Assembly: GCA_965214015.1 (NCBI GenBank)
Contig: CBDCAS010000018.1
Span: forward strand, 62,001-126,000
From: CBDCAS01 sp965214015
Lineage (GTDB): Bacteria > Pseudomonadota > Gammaproteobacteria > Coxiellales > Coxiellaceae
Reading direction: 5' to 3'
DNA: 64,000 nucleotides
Part shown: in pieces, positions 36,163 to 45,001 of the stretch
Layout of the letters: each line of letters opens with the position of its first letter
How positions within the stretch are numbered: the stretch's first letter is position 1
The notes under the pieces: generated by a model
Told to the model about the DNA's origin: nothing
The model's database searches: none
What the model saw: only the letters and a program-made list of their open reading frames with translations
Made by a program: the position numbers and the translations under genes

Positions 36163-36399
36163 TTAAGCGATGACAAAGCTAAAAAATACCATTAATAGAC
36201 CGGCTAAACTGAATAAATACAGCATAAAGCGTAAACGATCTTGTATTTGGCTCTCTTCGAGTAATTTAATAAGACCAATCAATATAAAAATACTAACCAC
36301 GATAATGAGTAAACCGGCACTTAAGCGCAACAGAAAATTTATACTATCAGCATGGATGCCGCTTGCCATGTAAAAGGAGCGTTGTTGTGCTAGGGTCAT
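36163..36399 (-). CDS. ICE membrane protein PFL_4701-like
   Basis: A 78-residue protein with two membrane helices (SAGLLIIVVSIFILIGLI and FSLAGLLMVFFSFVIA) separated by a charged loop with EESQIQDRLRF. It matches the PFL_4701 family next to the pilin-like gene and may itself be a minor pilin or assembly factor. Its start overlaps the RAQPRD-family gene by four bases (ATGA type). Confidence 0.75.
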   Translation of the reverse strand: MTLAQQRSFYMASGIHADSINFLLRLSAGLLIIVVSIFILIGLIKLLEESQIQDRLRFMLYLFSLAGLLMVFFSFVIA

Positions 36400-36761
36400 G
36401 GTGTTGAATCCTCACTGTTAAGCGGCGTTTGCTTTTTTAATATTAACTCAGAGTCTGGCAAATAATCTCCAGACAGTGGTTTGACTATTCTTGGTTGTAT
36501 GGATACACGATTAATGGCTTCTGCAATACCTGCCTGAATATCTGCAACATCACTACGCAAAGCATCAAATTGAAACTTAACCCTGGCGTTTGAGTCTTGC
36601 TGTTTTTGAGCCAAATTAATTAATGGATTTACCTGATTTAAAAGCCGACTGATACGGGCTAACGTTGCATTCATTTGTTCTGTATTAGCAAAACTAACAT
36701 TGCTCATCAAAAACAATGCAAAGCAACTGATTAATAGACTGTATTGTTTAATGAATTTCAT
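36396..36761 (-). CDS. RAQPRD-family ICE protein
   Basis: A 121-residue exported protein. The signal peptide (ending SFANTEQ) is followed by ARISRLLNQVNPLINLAQKQ, which aligns with the family's LxxLxPLIxxAQxQ...RAQPRD block; here the namesake hexapeptide is degenerate (LAQKQQDS then ARVKFQFD). The role is unknown, but the gene is always in this place in PFGI-1-type operons. The start at 36761 lies inside the end of the upstream gene. Confidence 0.75.
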   Translation of the reverse strand: MKFIKQYSLLISCFALFLMSNVSFANTEQMNATLARISRLLNQVNPLINLAQKQQDSNARVKFQFDALRSDVADIQAGIAEAINRVSIQPRIVKPLSGDYLPDSELILKKQTPLNSEDSTP

Positions 36762-37428
36762 CGTGCTTTGTCTCATGCTGTTGTTTTAATTGTTGCCACA
36801 GTGTAGGAAACCGTTTGGGGAAATTATGTAATGCGTTTAATGTCTTCCAAGCCAGATTATTTTGGTAATCAAAAGCCAGTAAATTTTTAGCTCCAAAGAC
36901 CAAGGGTTCTTTGAATAAGGGGATATCATGTACGCTATGGTGAATGAGGAAGTCATTGTTAGATTGTCTCGCACTAATGTGTCGACCCGCTAAATAGGTC
37001 ACTAGAAAATGCGGCCCCAATAAGACACTGGCCATTTTTAAATGGTGCTGTGTTTGCCTCTCTTTTAATTTTAAAGGTATTTCAATGCCTCCAGGAATCA
37101 GCGAGCAATAATTGTCTTGGCCAAAGAATAAGTGTATATAAGGGATTCTGGCTTCATGTACGCTGCTTTCTGTTTGGTAACAATCCCAAAAAGCACACAG
37201 CGTTGCAATAGCCGGATGTCCTTCGCTATAAGCATAGTGCCAGGCCCAACGATTGATATTTTTATTTTTCGCAAGAACGATGGCGTCATAAATAAGCCCC
37301 GACTGTTTAACATAGGCGCACGCATTTCGTTGATGTTGATCAAAACGATTTTGATCAACTTGACTAGAAATTTCATTTTCCTCAAGCAAATCCTCTCTAC
37401 TGTCATCATGTTGAACTAATAACATCAT
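36748..37428 (-). CDS. Hypothetical protein of the transfer operon
   Basis: A 226-residue soluble protein that I cannot place. It begins with an acidic stretch and contains VKQSGLIYDAIVLAKNKNIN, then HPAIATLCAFWDCYQTE and a basic end. It has no signal peptide or membrane helix. It lies inside the conserved transfer operon between the PFL_4697-like and RAQPRD-family genes, overlapping the latter by 14 bases, so it is expressed with the transfer genes. It may be a lineage-specific insertion. Confidence 0.6.
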   Translation of the reverse strand: MMLLVQHDDSREDLLEENEISSQVDQNRFDQHQRNACAYVKQSGLIYDAIVLAKNKNINRWAWHYAYSEGHPAIATLCAFWDCYQTESSVHEARIPYIHLFFGQDNYCSLIPGGIEIPLKLKERQTQHHLKMASVLLGPHFLVTYLAGRHISARQSNNDFLIHHSVHDIPLFKEPLVFGAKNLLAFDYQNNLAWKTLNALHNFPKRFPTLWQQLKQQHETKHDEIH

Positions 37429-37456
37429 ATTGCTCCGTTTGGATCGACTTTAGAAA

Positions 37457-38083
37457 TTAAAGGTATTTTTTGAAGCTTTTAGCGGTCATTTGAAGTGCTA
37501 AACCAAAGGTTATGGTAGAAATGACTAAGATCCACTCTGTATGAATCAACGATACAGGGAGTATTAAGTCAATAAAAATACCTAATATAAAGCTTAACGC
37601 AATCAATGGCTTTGCATTGTGATAAACCAAGGCACTTTCACGTCCAGCCGCTTGACGTCGAATATAACGTTGTGCCAATCCATCCATTAAACCAACAACA
37701 CCGAGTATTACAAACAGTATCGACCAGTGTAGGAGTAGGTATAAACGAATGAGTAATAACTTAATCCCAACCAGTATCGCATTCAAGTAAGGGTATAACT
37801 CAAACCATAGTGTATGCTGATAATCATTACTTATGACAGGCAATTGAATATTAGGCTGCGTTATCGACTCAGGAATAGCCTGTATCCATTGAGATAGCCA
37901 AACAGTGTGATAATCATTTTGTGCTAATTGGTTGAGCGTATAAAATCCTGTTTGCCCATGCACAATAATCATTAACACAGAGATGACTATGCAACCTAAA
38001 CAACCCATGAAAAACCAACCAATCACTCTGGTAATTAACCAAAACCATAATTGAAATAAAGTAGGGACCTGTTGTTGTTTCAT
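37457..38083 (-). CDS. ICE membrane protein PFL_4697-like
   Basis: A 208-residue protein with four predicted membrane helices (among them VIGWFFMGCLGCIVISVLMI, SILFVILGVVGLMDGLA and LALSFILGIFIDLILPVSLI) and a long periplasmic loop after the first. The conserved block GLAQRYIRRQAAGRESALVY is characteristic of the family next to TraD. Its role is unknown, but the pairing with the coupling protein suggests a channel-entry function. Confidence 0.8.
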   Translation of the reverse strand: MKQQQVPTLFQLWFWLITRVIGWFFMGCLGCIVISVLMIIVHGQTGFYTLNQLAQNDYHTVWLSQWIQAIPESITQPNIQLPVISNDYQHTLWFELYPYLNAILVGIKLLLIRLYLLLHWSILFVILGVVGLMDGLAQRYIRRQAAGRESALVYHNAKPLIALSFILGIFIDLILPVSLIHTEWILVISTITFGLALQMTAKSFKKYL

Positions 38084-38102
38084 AGCAAACTTAATTTAAT
38101 AT

Positions 38103-40124
38103 TCATAGCTTATACTGTTGCATAGAGTGAACGAGTGCTTCTACATTCTCTGGCATGGTTTCCATATCATTTTTAGGTAATGGAAAACGCACTTTATAGA
38201 GTTGCCCCCCGTCTAATAAACAAAAGGCTTGCCCTTTGGGAAGTTGTATCAAGTCATCCGATGAGATCAATGGTATCTCAGTGGTGGTGATACGATCTTC
38301 GGTATGGCTTAAAAAGTGTATGCCTTCTGTCAACGTGGAGATATCGTTCGCACCAGATGCTTGTACGACATTTTTTACTTGCACACGCTCTGGCAGTTTA
38401 TCCGTTAATAATCGCGCCGTGCTTTCTTCCAAAACACGCAAACAGATCAAGCTATTAAAATTACCGAAAACTTGGTTAGCCTTAGCCTGGCTGCCAAGAT
38501 GAGCCAATACGTCAGAAGCTGTTTGCGTGGCCACTGTCAATTGCAGTCCTGCGCCACCGCCTTTGTTAGCAAGAGGAATAAATTCATCACCTGCAAGCTC
38601 ATTAAACTCATCGCTGTAAACGTTCACTTTACTAAAAATTTTTCTATGTTCCACCTCTGCAATACCCTCTTGGACACCAAATTTGTAAATTTGGCCAACG
38701 GTAGAGCATAAATCGGCAAACATACTGTTGCCGACAGCAGAACTCACCATACTATCCGATAACGCATCCAATCCTACATAAACGATCTTTTTACCTCTAA
38801 TGACTTGTAGCCAGTCAAAGATAGGGCGATCATCGGCTAAATCTCTATAATTAGGCGATATTAATTTAGCAATACGGCCTGTTGTTAATTTTGAAAATAA
38901 TGGTGATAGTGATGCCGTAATTTTCTGGAAATAAGTTTGATCATAGTTAAAAATCGCCTTAAGTCCCTCGTAAATCGGATTGTCAGCTTTTAAAGAATCC
39001 ACAAAGTGGACCAGACCCATCATAAATTTACTACGAGACTTTAAATGGAACGGTAGCTTTTTATCATCAATGACTTTTCCCATCGTTTCTACTTTTTGCT
39101 TCCATTGTGAATCAATAGTAGGTAGCCATTGTTCGCAATATTCCAGCAACAGTGGGTCAATATTCAGGATATATTGATCCATGTCTTTGTAGCTGGGCTT
39201 TTTACCCAGTGCCACTAGCGCACTTGCGATGATATTGACAAACCGCCAGGCGAATTCCTTAAACACGGCGGACTCACCTGAACTTGGTAACTGATTGGCC
39301 ACTCGGTTAGCCACTTCCGTAATTCGTGCAAAATGACCAATGGGATTGTACCTTGCTGAAACACTGGGATAGCCTAAATGAAAGACGATGACCTCATTTT
39401 CTTGGCCTACTTGTTTAGCTTCATAGCACACACGTTTGAGTAACTCAGCATCGCCTTTAGGATCAAAAATAATCACAGCAGAATCTTGTCGACGGATATC
39501 ACTGGCAATCATCAATTCCAAAAGTCGTGTTTTACCAACACGAGTTGTGCCTAATATCATGGTATGGCCAACACGTTCAGACAAGTTTAAGAAAATATCT
39601 TTTTCTAAAGGCTCAATACCGTGTATGGCAGGATTGCCACCTACAGAGGGTAACGGTCGTACAGGGTTAAACACACGTTGACTAGACAAAAATCGAGCTA
39701 ATAAACTATTGTCATGCTCATGTTTTAACTCAAATCGTCTTGCCCATTGATAAGCTTTACCAGGCTTTAAATAACGTTCACAACCCTTTTGTTTTAAATC
39801 ATACAGTCGCTGGGTATGTTGAGCTTCCCACTTAAACCCTTTACCTAAAAATAATCTCTGATGGCTAATCGGTAATTCACTTGAGCTTAGACTATAAAAC
39901 GGTAAACGTTTTAAGTTTTTTTGATAGCGAAATACCTTTAGCCCTTGAAAAAAACGCCATATTCCTATTATAAATAATATTACTCCTAAGCCTTCACTCA
40001 CATAATGAGTTAACAATAATTGACTGGACATATTCAATATGAATAAACCAGCTAAAATACAGATTACACTCGACCACCATTCAACTGGATTTCTTAATAA
40101 GCTTTCTAATGTATGTATTTTCAT
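38103..40124 (-). CDS. traD: Conjugative coupling protein TraD (PFGI-1/SXT class)
   Basis: A 673-residue type IV coupling protein that hands the relaxase-bound DNA strand to the channel. Two N-terminal membrane helices (LLRNPVEWWSSVICILAGLF and YVSEGLGVILFIIGIWRF) precede the ATPase domain, with Walker A LGTTRVGKTRLLEL near residue 195 and VIIFDPKGDAELL after it. VNVYSDEFNELAGDEFIPL carries the Walker B region, and VATQTASDVLAHLG follows. All motifs look intact. Confidence 0.92.
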   Translation of the reverse strand: MKIHTLESLLRNPVEWWSSVICILAGLFILNMSSQLLLTHYVSEGLGVILFIIGIWRFFQGLKVFRYQKNLKRLPFYSLSSSELPISHQRLFLGKGFKWEAQHTQRLYDLKQKGCERYLKPGKAYQWARRFELKHEHDNSLLARFLSSQRVFNPVRPLPSVGGNPAIHGIEPLEKDIFLNLSERVGHTMILGTTRVGKTRLLELMIASDIRRQDSAVIIFDPKGDAELLKRVCYEAKQVGQENEVIVFHLGYPSVSARYNPIGHFARITEVANRVANQLPSSGESAVFKEFAWRFVNIIASALVALGKKPSYKDMDQYILNIDPLLLEYCEQWLPTIDSQWKQKVETMGKVIDDKKLPFHLKSRSKFMMGLVHFVDSLKADNPIYEGLKAIFNYDQTYFQKITASLSPLFSKLTTGRIAKLISPNYRDLADDRPIFDWLQVIRGKKIVYVGLDALSDSMVSSAVGNSMFADLCSTVGQIYKFGVQEGIAEVEHRKIFSKVNVYSDEFNELAGDEFIPLANKGGGAGLQLTVATQTASDVLAHLGSQAKANQVFGNFNSLICLRVLEESTARLLTDKLPERVQVKNVVQASGANDISTLTEGIHFLSHTEDRITTTEIPLISSDDLIQLPKGQAFCLLDGGQLYKVRFPLPKNDMETMPENVEALVHSMQQYKL

Positions 40125-40129
40125 TATAA

Positions 40130-40756
40130 TTACTGTTCAATTAAATTATTTGAAATTAAAGCCGGATAATGTTTAAGCCCTAAATTCTTAGCAAGGGAAT
40201 CCCCTGGTATTGCCATGAGTGATAAATGGTTAAAAACAAACGTTAAAGTCTGCATAGCTTCTTTTGAAGAAACATTGACTACATAGCCTTTCGCACGCAG
40301 CTTTGCCAAACGTTGCTGATACTCTCTTAACCATGCTTTTGACATGGCATCATCACCCACTATAAAAAGTGGGTGTGGCAATGTGACCTGAATAGGCTTT
40401 GGCATGACTTTACCTGGCGTCAGCGCAGGTGAACGCACAGGGAAGATTTCAGGCAATACTGCATTTTTCGGTTGAAGTTGCGCAATCTTCTCTGCTAATG
40501 TCTCATTTGAAAATTGTTGTAATTGATTAAGCGCAGCAATCGTATCTTCTTGTGTTTGTTTCACTGCCTTGATTTCTGCTGGATGTATTTTTAAATAATC
40601 TTGAATAAGGTGCGTTGCATAAGTCCCATTGACGATAACAGCAGTGTTTGCTGGTTTGGCGAATAGAATAATTGGAAAGGAGAGTAAAACAACCAAAAAA
40701 CCTAAAAGGAATCGCCAATTTTTGATTATGTTATTTAATAACCTCATGCAACGCAT
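40130..40756 (-). CDS. ICE protein PFL_4695-like
   Basis: A 208-residue exported protein (signal segment LLGFLVVLLSFPIILFAKP). The end of the protein, GYVVNVSSKEAM, LMAIPGDSLAKNLGLKHYPA and LISNNLIEQ, matches the PFL_4695 family, a periplasmic protein with a thioredoxin-like fold but no CxxC here. It is six bases upstream of traD. The start could equally be the ATG at 40747. Confidence 0.75.
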   Translation of the reverse strand: MRCMRLLNNIIKNWRFLLGFLVVLLSFPIILFAKPANTAVIVNGTYATHLIQDYLKIHPAEIKAVKQTQEDTIAALNQLQQFSNETLAEKIAQLQPKNAVLPEIFPVRSPALTPGKVMPKPIQVTLPHPLFIVGDDAMSKAWLREYQQRLAKLRAKGYVVNVSSKEAMQTLTFVFNHLSLMAIPGDSLAKNLGLKHYPALISNNLIEQ

Positions 40757-40762
40757 AACGCT

Positions 40763-41578
40763 TTAAAGTACTGATGACAAAGTAATCGGCTGAAAATGTG
40801 AGTTGTGAACTACACCCACAAAAGGTAAATTGACTTTTTTACCTTTAGAGATATTTTCAAATCGATCATTGCCATAATTTAATGTCACTTGTTGATTCAC
40901 AGTGTTAGGTGGTATATTCATATTGGCAGCCCAGGTTTCAATGCTCTTTTGATGAACATGTTTACCCACAAAATAGATATCAAGCACGGTATTGGGGGTT
41001 GCTTGAACGGCTTTTATTAAATGCTGATACGCAAAGCGACCTAATGGTGTATTAATACCGACAAATAACCACACTCGATCACCTGATTGTAATGCGCTAC
41101 TTTGCAAATCCATCGAACCAGGTGTCATGATGGGTTTCTCATTGGGATATAATTTTTTATAAGCCTTTGAGTAAATAATGTTAAACGCCAGTTCTCTCAT
41201 GACACGGGTATGCATGTTCCGCGCTTGAATCTTAGCGTATTGCATTAGGTCATTGGGATCTTTCGCATTGAGTGCTAATACTTCTGCTGGGTCTAAGTTT
41301 TTATACCAATGGCTACTTGCTGTATTTTTCATCAACCATAAATAGCACTTAAATTCTTTCGTTGTAAGCCCCCACATCTTGGCTTGATCTTTTAAGCTAT
41401 CTTGTATTGGTAGACTCTGAACAATTTGATCTTGAGTTTGTTGTGTTTGCACCAATTGGGGAGTATCGGCTAACGCTGGAATAGCATTAAAACTTAAAAA
41501 CCAAAATAAAAAAACTGACAATAATTGTAACGTGTTACAAATGTTTCTACGCTGATTCAGGTTTTTGAACTTGTTCAT
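40763..41578 (-). CDS. ICE protein PFL_4693-like
   Basis: A 271-residue exported protein. The signal peptide ends ALADTPQ. The body contains AKMWGLTTKEFKCYLWLM, LDPAEVLALNAKDPNDLMQY, RELAFNIIYSKAYKKLYP and a C-terminal GDRVWLFVGI strand, which fits the PFL_4693 family. I chose 41578 because a GGAGATC site precedes it and the signal peptide begins there. Relatives have a lytic transglycosylase gene between this and the PFL_4695-like gene; here the two are directly adjacent. Confidence 0.75.
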   Translation of the reverse strand: MNKFKNLNQRRNICNTLQLLSVFLFWFLSFNAIPALADTPQLVQTQQTQDQIVQSLPIQDSLKDQAKMWGLTTKEFKCYLWLMKNTASSHWYKNLDPAEVLALNAKDPNDLMQYAKIQARNMHTRVMRELAFNIIYSKAYKKLYPNEKPIMTPGSMDLQSSALQSGDRVWLFVGINTPLGRFAYQHLIKAVQATPNTVLDIYFVGKHVHQKSIETWAANMNIPPNTVNQQVTLNYGNDRFENISKGKKVNLPFVGVVHNSHFQPITLSSVL

Positions 41579-41828
41579 AATTATTGATCTCCAAACATGT
41601 ATGACCATCAGGCAACTGATATTGCCTTTGATGGTCATCTTTTTTTAAGTTGGTAATTAATACGGGTGCTGTTAAGCAAGCTTTAGAATGCAAGGGTTGT
41701 ATGGGCATATGACCTAGTCGATGCATCATGTTAGCGCAGCCTGTAAGCAAGCTGGTTCCTATCATCATGGCTCCCATGACGCTCATTAGTTTGATAGGAC
41801 GCATGGTTGGTGTGAGATAATTTTTCAT
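41547..41828 (-). CDS. Small lipoprotein of the transfer operon
   Basis: A 93-residue lipoprotein: MMIGTSLLTGCANMMHRL contains a lipobox, LTGC. The rest (HSKACLTAPVLITNLKKDD, then QLPDGHTCLEIN) has two further cysteines that could be disulfide-bonded. The start at 41828 follows GAGG. It overlaps the PFL_4693-like gene by 32 bases. I do not recognise a named family. Confidence 0.65.
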   Translation of the reverse strand: MKNYLTPTMRPIKLMSVMGAMMIGTSLLTGCANMMHRLGHMPIQPLHSKACLTAPVLITNLKKDDHQRQYQLPDGHTCLEINNYEQVQKPESA

Positions 41829-41836
41829 AGGGGGCC

Positions 41837-42553
41837 TCATTGATTTGCTTGTAATTTCACATAAAGAATTTGATTGTCGACATGCTTTGAAAAAACAGCA
41901 CTTTGGTTTGTGAAGTTCATGCTTTGCAATTCCCATCCTCTGCAAGCAGGACAAATTTGTTTGACACTTAAGGTAGTTTGGTTGCCATTAACATCGATAA
42001 TGGCACGCATGCCATCACTAAACCCTTGGACAGCTACCAATCTAAAATAGCGTTCCACCGATTGAGGCGTTGCCCAAGTCTTTTTTTTAGTTTGTTTGAT
42101 GATTTTCTGCACCGAACTTTGAAGACTATTGACCTTTCCGAGCAGTTGCTCATCAGGTGCTGAAACAGTTTGTTTTAATTGCTGCACATCTTGCTGAGAG
42201 GCCAGCGAAGACATACTAGATTGAATCGCTTGAAGCTGACCTTTTACAGCAGCATATTGAGCATTAGAGAATGCCTTTAATTGATCTAACTGCGCTTGAA
42301 ATTTCACGTTATTAGCAGCTAAGTTGCTATTTTCTGGGTCAACAGTGATTTTATTTTGTGGTTTACTTAATGGTTGTGTTTCAAAATGTACGGGATAACT
42401 ATTCTTTGAAGTTGGTTTTTTCACTATATCAGTACCAGAACTTAACCCTATCACGATGAACAATAATAATATCAGCCCAACAACAATTATTGATAGAACG
42501 ATACGTTGTTTCTTATTAATTTTTTGATAAGTAATTTTAGAAAGCTGATACAT
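41837..42553 (-). CDS. Bitopic membrane protein of the transfer operon
   Basis: A 238-residue protein with a single membrane helix (IVLSIIVVGLILLLFIVIGL), a long coiled-coil periplasmic stalk (about residues 75-145), and a C-terminal domain with CPACRGW and YFRLVAVQGFSDGMRAIIDV. The architecture suggests a structural component linked to the pilus or cell envelope. Its place, before the lipoprotein and PFL_4693-like genes, fits PFL_4692-type proteins, but that name is uncertain. An IS separates it from PilL. Confidence 0.55.
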   Translation of the reverse strand: MYQLSKITYQKINKKQRIVLSIIVVGLILLLFIVIGLSSGTDIVKKPTSKNSYPVHFETQPLSKPQNKITVDPENSNLAANNVKFQAQLDQLKAFSNAQYAAVKGQLQAIQSSMSSLASQQDVQQLKQTVSAPDEQLLGKVNSLQSSVQKIIKQTKKKTWATPQSVERYFRLVAVQGFSDGMRAIIDVNGNQTTLSVKQICPACRGWELQSMNFTNQSAVFSKHVDNQILYVKLQANQ

Positions 42554-42609
42554 CAAACGTGATTTTAGTTTGATCTGATATTTCAGTTTATTGATAGAAT
42601 CATTATTTA

Positions 42610-43708
42610 TAGGACTTACGCATTGACAAATTGTGTTTTAAAATGGACTAAATTTTAGGTTGACACAGATATGCTGCATAAGACTAGAGCATCGACAGCG
42701 AAATGCAATGAGGAAATTTATTCACTTTATCTTCTATCGGACCCTTATAACACAAGCTGTACCCGGTTATCAGAAATCATGAAAACGATATCACACGATA
42801 GCGTCAATAGATTTTTAGAACGCGAACGATACGAACCGAAAGATTTGTTCGATGCTGAAAAAGACAAAATAGATAGGGTGGGTGGCACATTGAGTGTTGA
42901 TGATTCTGTATTAGATAAACCTTATAGCGACCCAAGTAAAGCGGATTTAATTGATCACTTTTGGTCGGGAAAGCATCATCGTGTAGTAAAAGGAATTCAT
43001 CTAATCACATTATTTTATACTGATATACAAGGTATATCAGTGCCAGTGAATTATCGAATTTATGATAAGAGAGTTGGAAAAACTAAAAATGATTTTTTCA
43101 AAGAAATGTTGCTTGATGTGTTGAGTTGGGGGTTAATTCCGGCTTGGGTTACTGGTGATAGCTGGTATTCAAGTTTACCTAATTTAAAACTCTTACGAAA
43201 ACAGGGATTAAATTTCATGTTTGGTGTTGAAAGCAATCGTCGAATCTCAATTGATCGTGGTCAGTACATTCAAATACAAACATTAGAAGACTGGGACGAG
43301 AACGGAAAAATAGTTTACCTAAAGGACTATGGTAGGGTGAAGGTGTATAGACAAGTATACAAAAACGCATACCGCTATTACATCGTAAGCACTGCAGAGT
43401 TGGATCACTTAGAGACGGTCACCCGTATCGATTTTGAAAGGATGCATTCATCACATTGGAGTATTGAGCGCTATCATCGGGCACTCAAACAGGTTTGTAA
43501 TATTGAAAAATTTCAGGTGCGTAAAGAGCACTCGATAAAAAATCATATTTTTTGTGCTATAAAATCCTTTGTTAAACTTGAAGTGATGAGATCAGAACAA
43601 AAAATAACAAACTGGTATGAGATCAGAAAAAATTTATTTATGGCTGTTATTAGGAAATTTATTAGTCAAAAAACATTCCTTCAGGCAATTCTCAATGCGT
43701 AAGTCCTA
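42610..43708 (+). mobile_element. 1099-bp DDE insertion sequence, copy A
   Basis: The ends are perfect 17-bp inverted repeats, TAGGACTTACGCATTGA, and the element is flanked by a 5-bp target duplication, ATTTA (42605-42609 and 43709-43713). It carries one transposase gene. A second copy in opposite orientation is at 51251-52349. It is inserted between two genes of the transfer operon, and its gene faces against the operon, so it may reduce expression of downstream transfer genes. Confidence 0.9.
42671..43702 (+). CDS. DDE transposase, IS701/IS4-like (copy A)
   Basis: A 343-residue transposase. The triad is visible as D in GTLSVDDSVLDKPY, D in WVTGDSWYSS, and E in HWSIERYHRALKQ, the last resembling the YREK-type box. 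The family choice (IS701 or a relative in the IS4 superfamily) is from motif spacing and is tentative. The gene fills the element and is intact. Confidence 0.8.
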   Translation: MLHKTRASTAKCNEEIYSLYLLSDPYNTSCTRLSEIMKTISHDSVNRFLERERYEPKDLFDAEKDKIDRVGGTLSVDDSVLDKPYSDPSKADLIDHFWSGKHHRVVKGIHLITLFYTDIQGISVPVNYRIYDKRVGKTKNDFFKEMLLDVLSWGLIPAWVTGDSWYSSLPNLKLLRKQGLNFMFGVESNRRISIDRGQYIQIQTLEDWDENGKIVYLKDYGRVKVYRQVYKNAYRYYIVSTAELDHLETVTRIDFERMHSSHWSIERYHRALKQVCNIEKFQVRKEHSIKNHIFCAIKSFVKLEVMRSEQKITNWYEIRKNLFMAVIRKFISQKTFLQAILNA

Positions 43709-43764
43709 ATTTAATGAAATTTTCATTCGATTTCCCTCAATCAGTAAAGAATAGAACAAAGTTA

Positions 43765-44082
43765 TTAATGAAATATTGGCAGTGTGATTTCACGACACCT
43801 AACAGGATAAAAAAACTGTGCATCTTCTAATTCAACTAGCAGTTTTTTAACGGGAAGTGCTGACATAAAACCTGGCAAATTAGATTCTGTTTCAAAATTT
43901 CTAATTCTTCTTTGAAGTTGCTCTTTGTTTTCATTGAGTTCGTTGGATTTAAATACAATTCCATACACTGAGCGAAGAATATATACAAAAGTTTCAGGAT
44001 CAACATGTGATTCGAGTGCTTTTAATCCTATTAAGTAATTGGCTTTTTTATTGCATGATTTGATGCGTTTTCTGGAATTCAT
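43765..44082 (-). CDS. Hypothetical protein after PilL
   Basis: A 105-residue basic, mostly helical protein (KANYLIGLKALESHVDPETF, then ENKEQLQRRIRNFETE) ending in a hydrophobic strand. No family is recognised. Its start overlaps the end of the PilL-like gene by 35 bases, so translation is likely coupled. The IS copy A lies immediately downstream. Confidence 0.55.
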   Translation of the reverse strand: MNSRKRIKSCNKKANYLIGLKALESHVDPETFVYILRSVYGIVFKSNELNENKEQLQRRIRNFETESNLPGFMSALPVKKLLVELEDAQFFYPVRCREITLPIFH

Positions 44083-44560
44083 TGTTTGTTCTTATTATGT
44101 GCTTTGAAATATTATGTCTCACATAAAGTGATTGATAACGAGTTTTGATTTTATAGGCGATTAATCGATGTACAGGATCGACTAATAAATAAAAGAGGTT
44201 CCCTGATAAGCTTGTTAAGCCTTGTGATAATGTCATAGGACCAAAGGATCTATCCACTTCAGGAAGCGACTGATTGAGCATCGCTAGTGCCGGTTTATTC
44301 ATGACTTGATCATTGGCTAGATGATAACCACTGAACTGCACAATAAATTGTATCGCTTGTTTTACTGCTAGTATATTCTGTGGAAATTTAACTTGTATCT
44401 GCTGTTGTAATAATTGTGTTTGTGCACCTTGTGGTTTTTTAGCTACTGACAAATAACGCCCGATAATCACCTTATTAGCAAAGCTCGCTGATATGCCAAA
44501 CAAAATAGCAAGGCACAGCAAGCCACTCAAGATGCAACGCTTGAGTTGATCTGTATGCAT
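44048..44560 (-). CDS. PilL-like ICE protein (PFGI-1 class)
   Basis: A 170-residue exported protein with a signal peptide ending SASFANK. The conserved PilL blocks are IIGRYLSVAKKPQGAQ, IQVKFPQNILAVKQAIQFIV, FSGYHLA, and FGPMTLSQGLTSLSGNLFYL near the C-terminus. PilL begins the transfer/pilus gene set in many PFGI-1-class elements. The start at 44560 follows GAGG. It is the first gene of the long minus-strand operon. Confidence 0.75.
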   Translation of the reverse strand: MHTDQLKRCILSGLLCLAILFGISASFANKVIIGRYLSVAKKPQGAQTQLLQQQIQVKFPQNILAVKQAIQFIVQFSGYHLANDQVMNKPALAMLNQSLPEVDRSFGPMTLSQGLTSLSGNLFYLLVDPVHRLIAYKIKTRYQSLYVRHNISKHIIRTNNEFQKTHQIMQ

Positions 44561-44643
44561 GGCAATAAACCTCAATTAATTTTTTTGATATAAAAGATTT
44601 AAAATAGAGTTTACATGAGAGAAAAAATTACTTCTGAAACGAA

Positions 44644-44676
44644 AAAGCCCCGAGAGGTTGATTTCATCAGGGCTTT
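44644..44676 (-). terminator. Intrinsic terminator ahead of the transfer operon
   Basis: AAAGCCC (44644-44650) pairs with GGGCTTT (44670-44676), with an inner TGAT/ATCA stem. On the minus strand the stem runs into TTTTTC. It lies about 85 bases before the pilL start, so transcripts from the upstream regulator gene would end here unless antiterminated. Confidence 0.7.
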
Positions 44677-44772
44677 GTTTAAACTTTTTTGAAATTACAT
44701 GGAGATGTTACAAAAAAACAAATTAAGAAGCAACTCTTTTTTCAAAAAATTTTATTGTGATCAATTTTTTAT

Positions 44773-44913
44773 TTGAAGTTTCTTGAAGAGCTTGGAAGCG
44801 GTTTGAATTTTTTTTAAATTCTTTTAGTGACAATATTTTTTATCACTGAGACTGGTTTTGAAATTTTTTGAAGCTGTTAGAAATTGTTTGAAGCACTTGG
44901 AAACGATTTGAAA
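44773..44913. repeat. 10-bp-phased TTGAA motif array
   Basis: GAA, almost always preceded by TT or TG, occurs at 44775, 44785, 44795 and 44805, then at 44860, 44870, 44880, 44890, 44900 and 44910: exact 10-base spacing in two sets of four and six. The gap holds an inverted repeat (AGTGA/TCACT, 44826-44846). The spacing is one helical turn and is not a multiple of three, so this is a DNA-level pattern: phased binding sites or an intrinsically bent segment. It occupies the 425-base gap before the transfer operon. Confidence 0.75.
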
Positions 44914-45001
44914 TTTTTACTTTATTTTAAAATAAAGCAATCAACTTATTTCATGAGCAATTAAAAATAAAATAAAAAAATACCCAAAAAATTAATTGGC
45001 T

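Noticed and set aside
44680..44920. CRISPR array
   Set aside because: The repeats are 5-6 bases at 10-base spacing with no longer repeat/spacer unit and no cas genes nearby.
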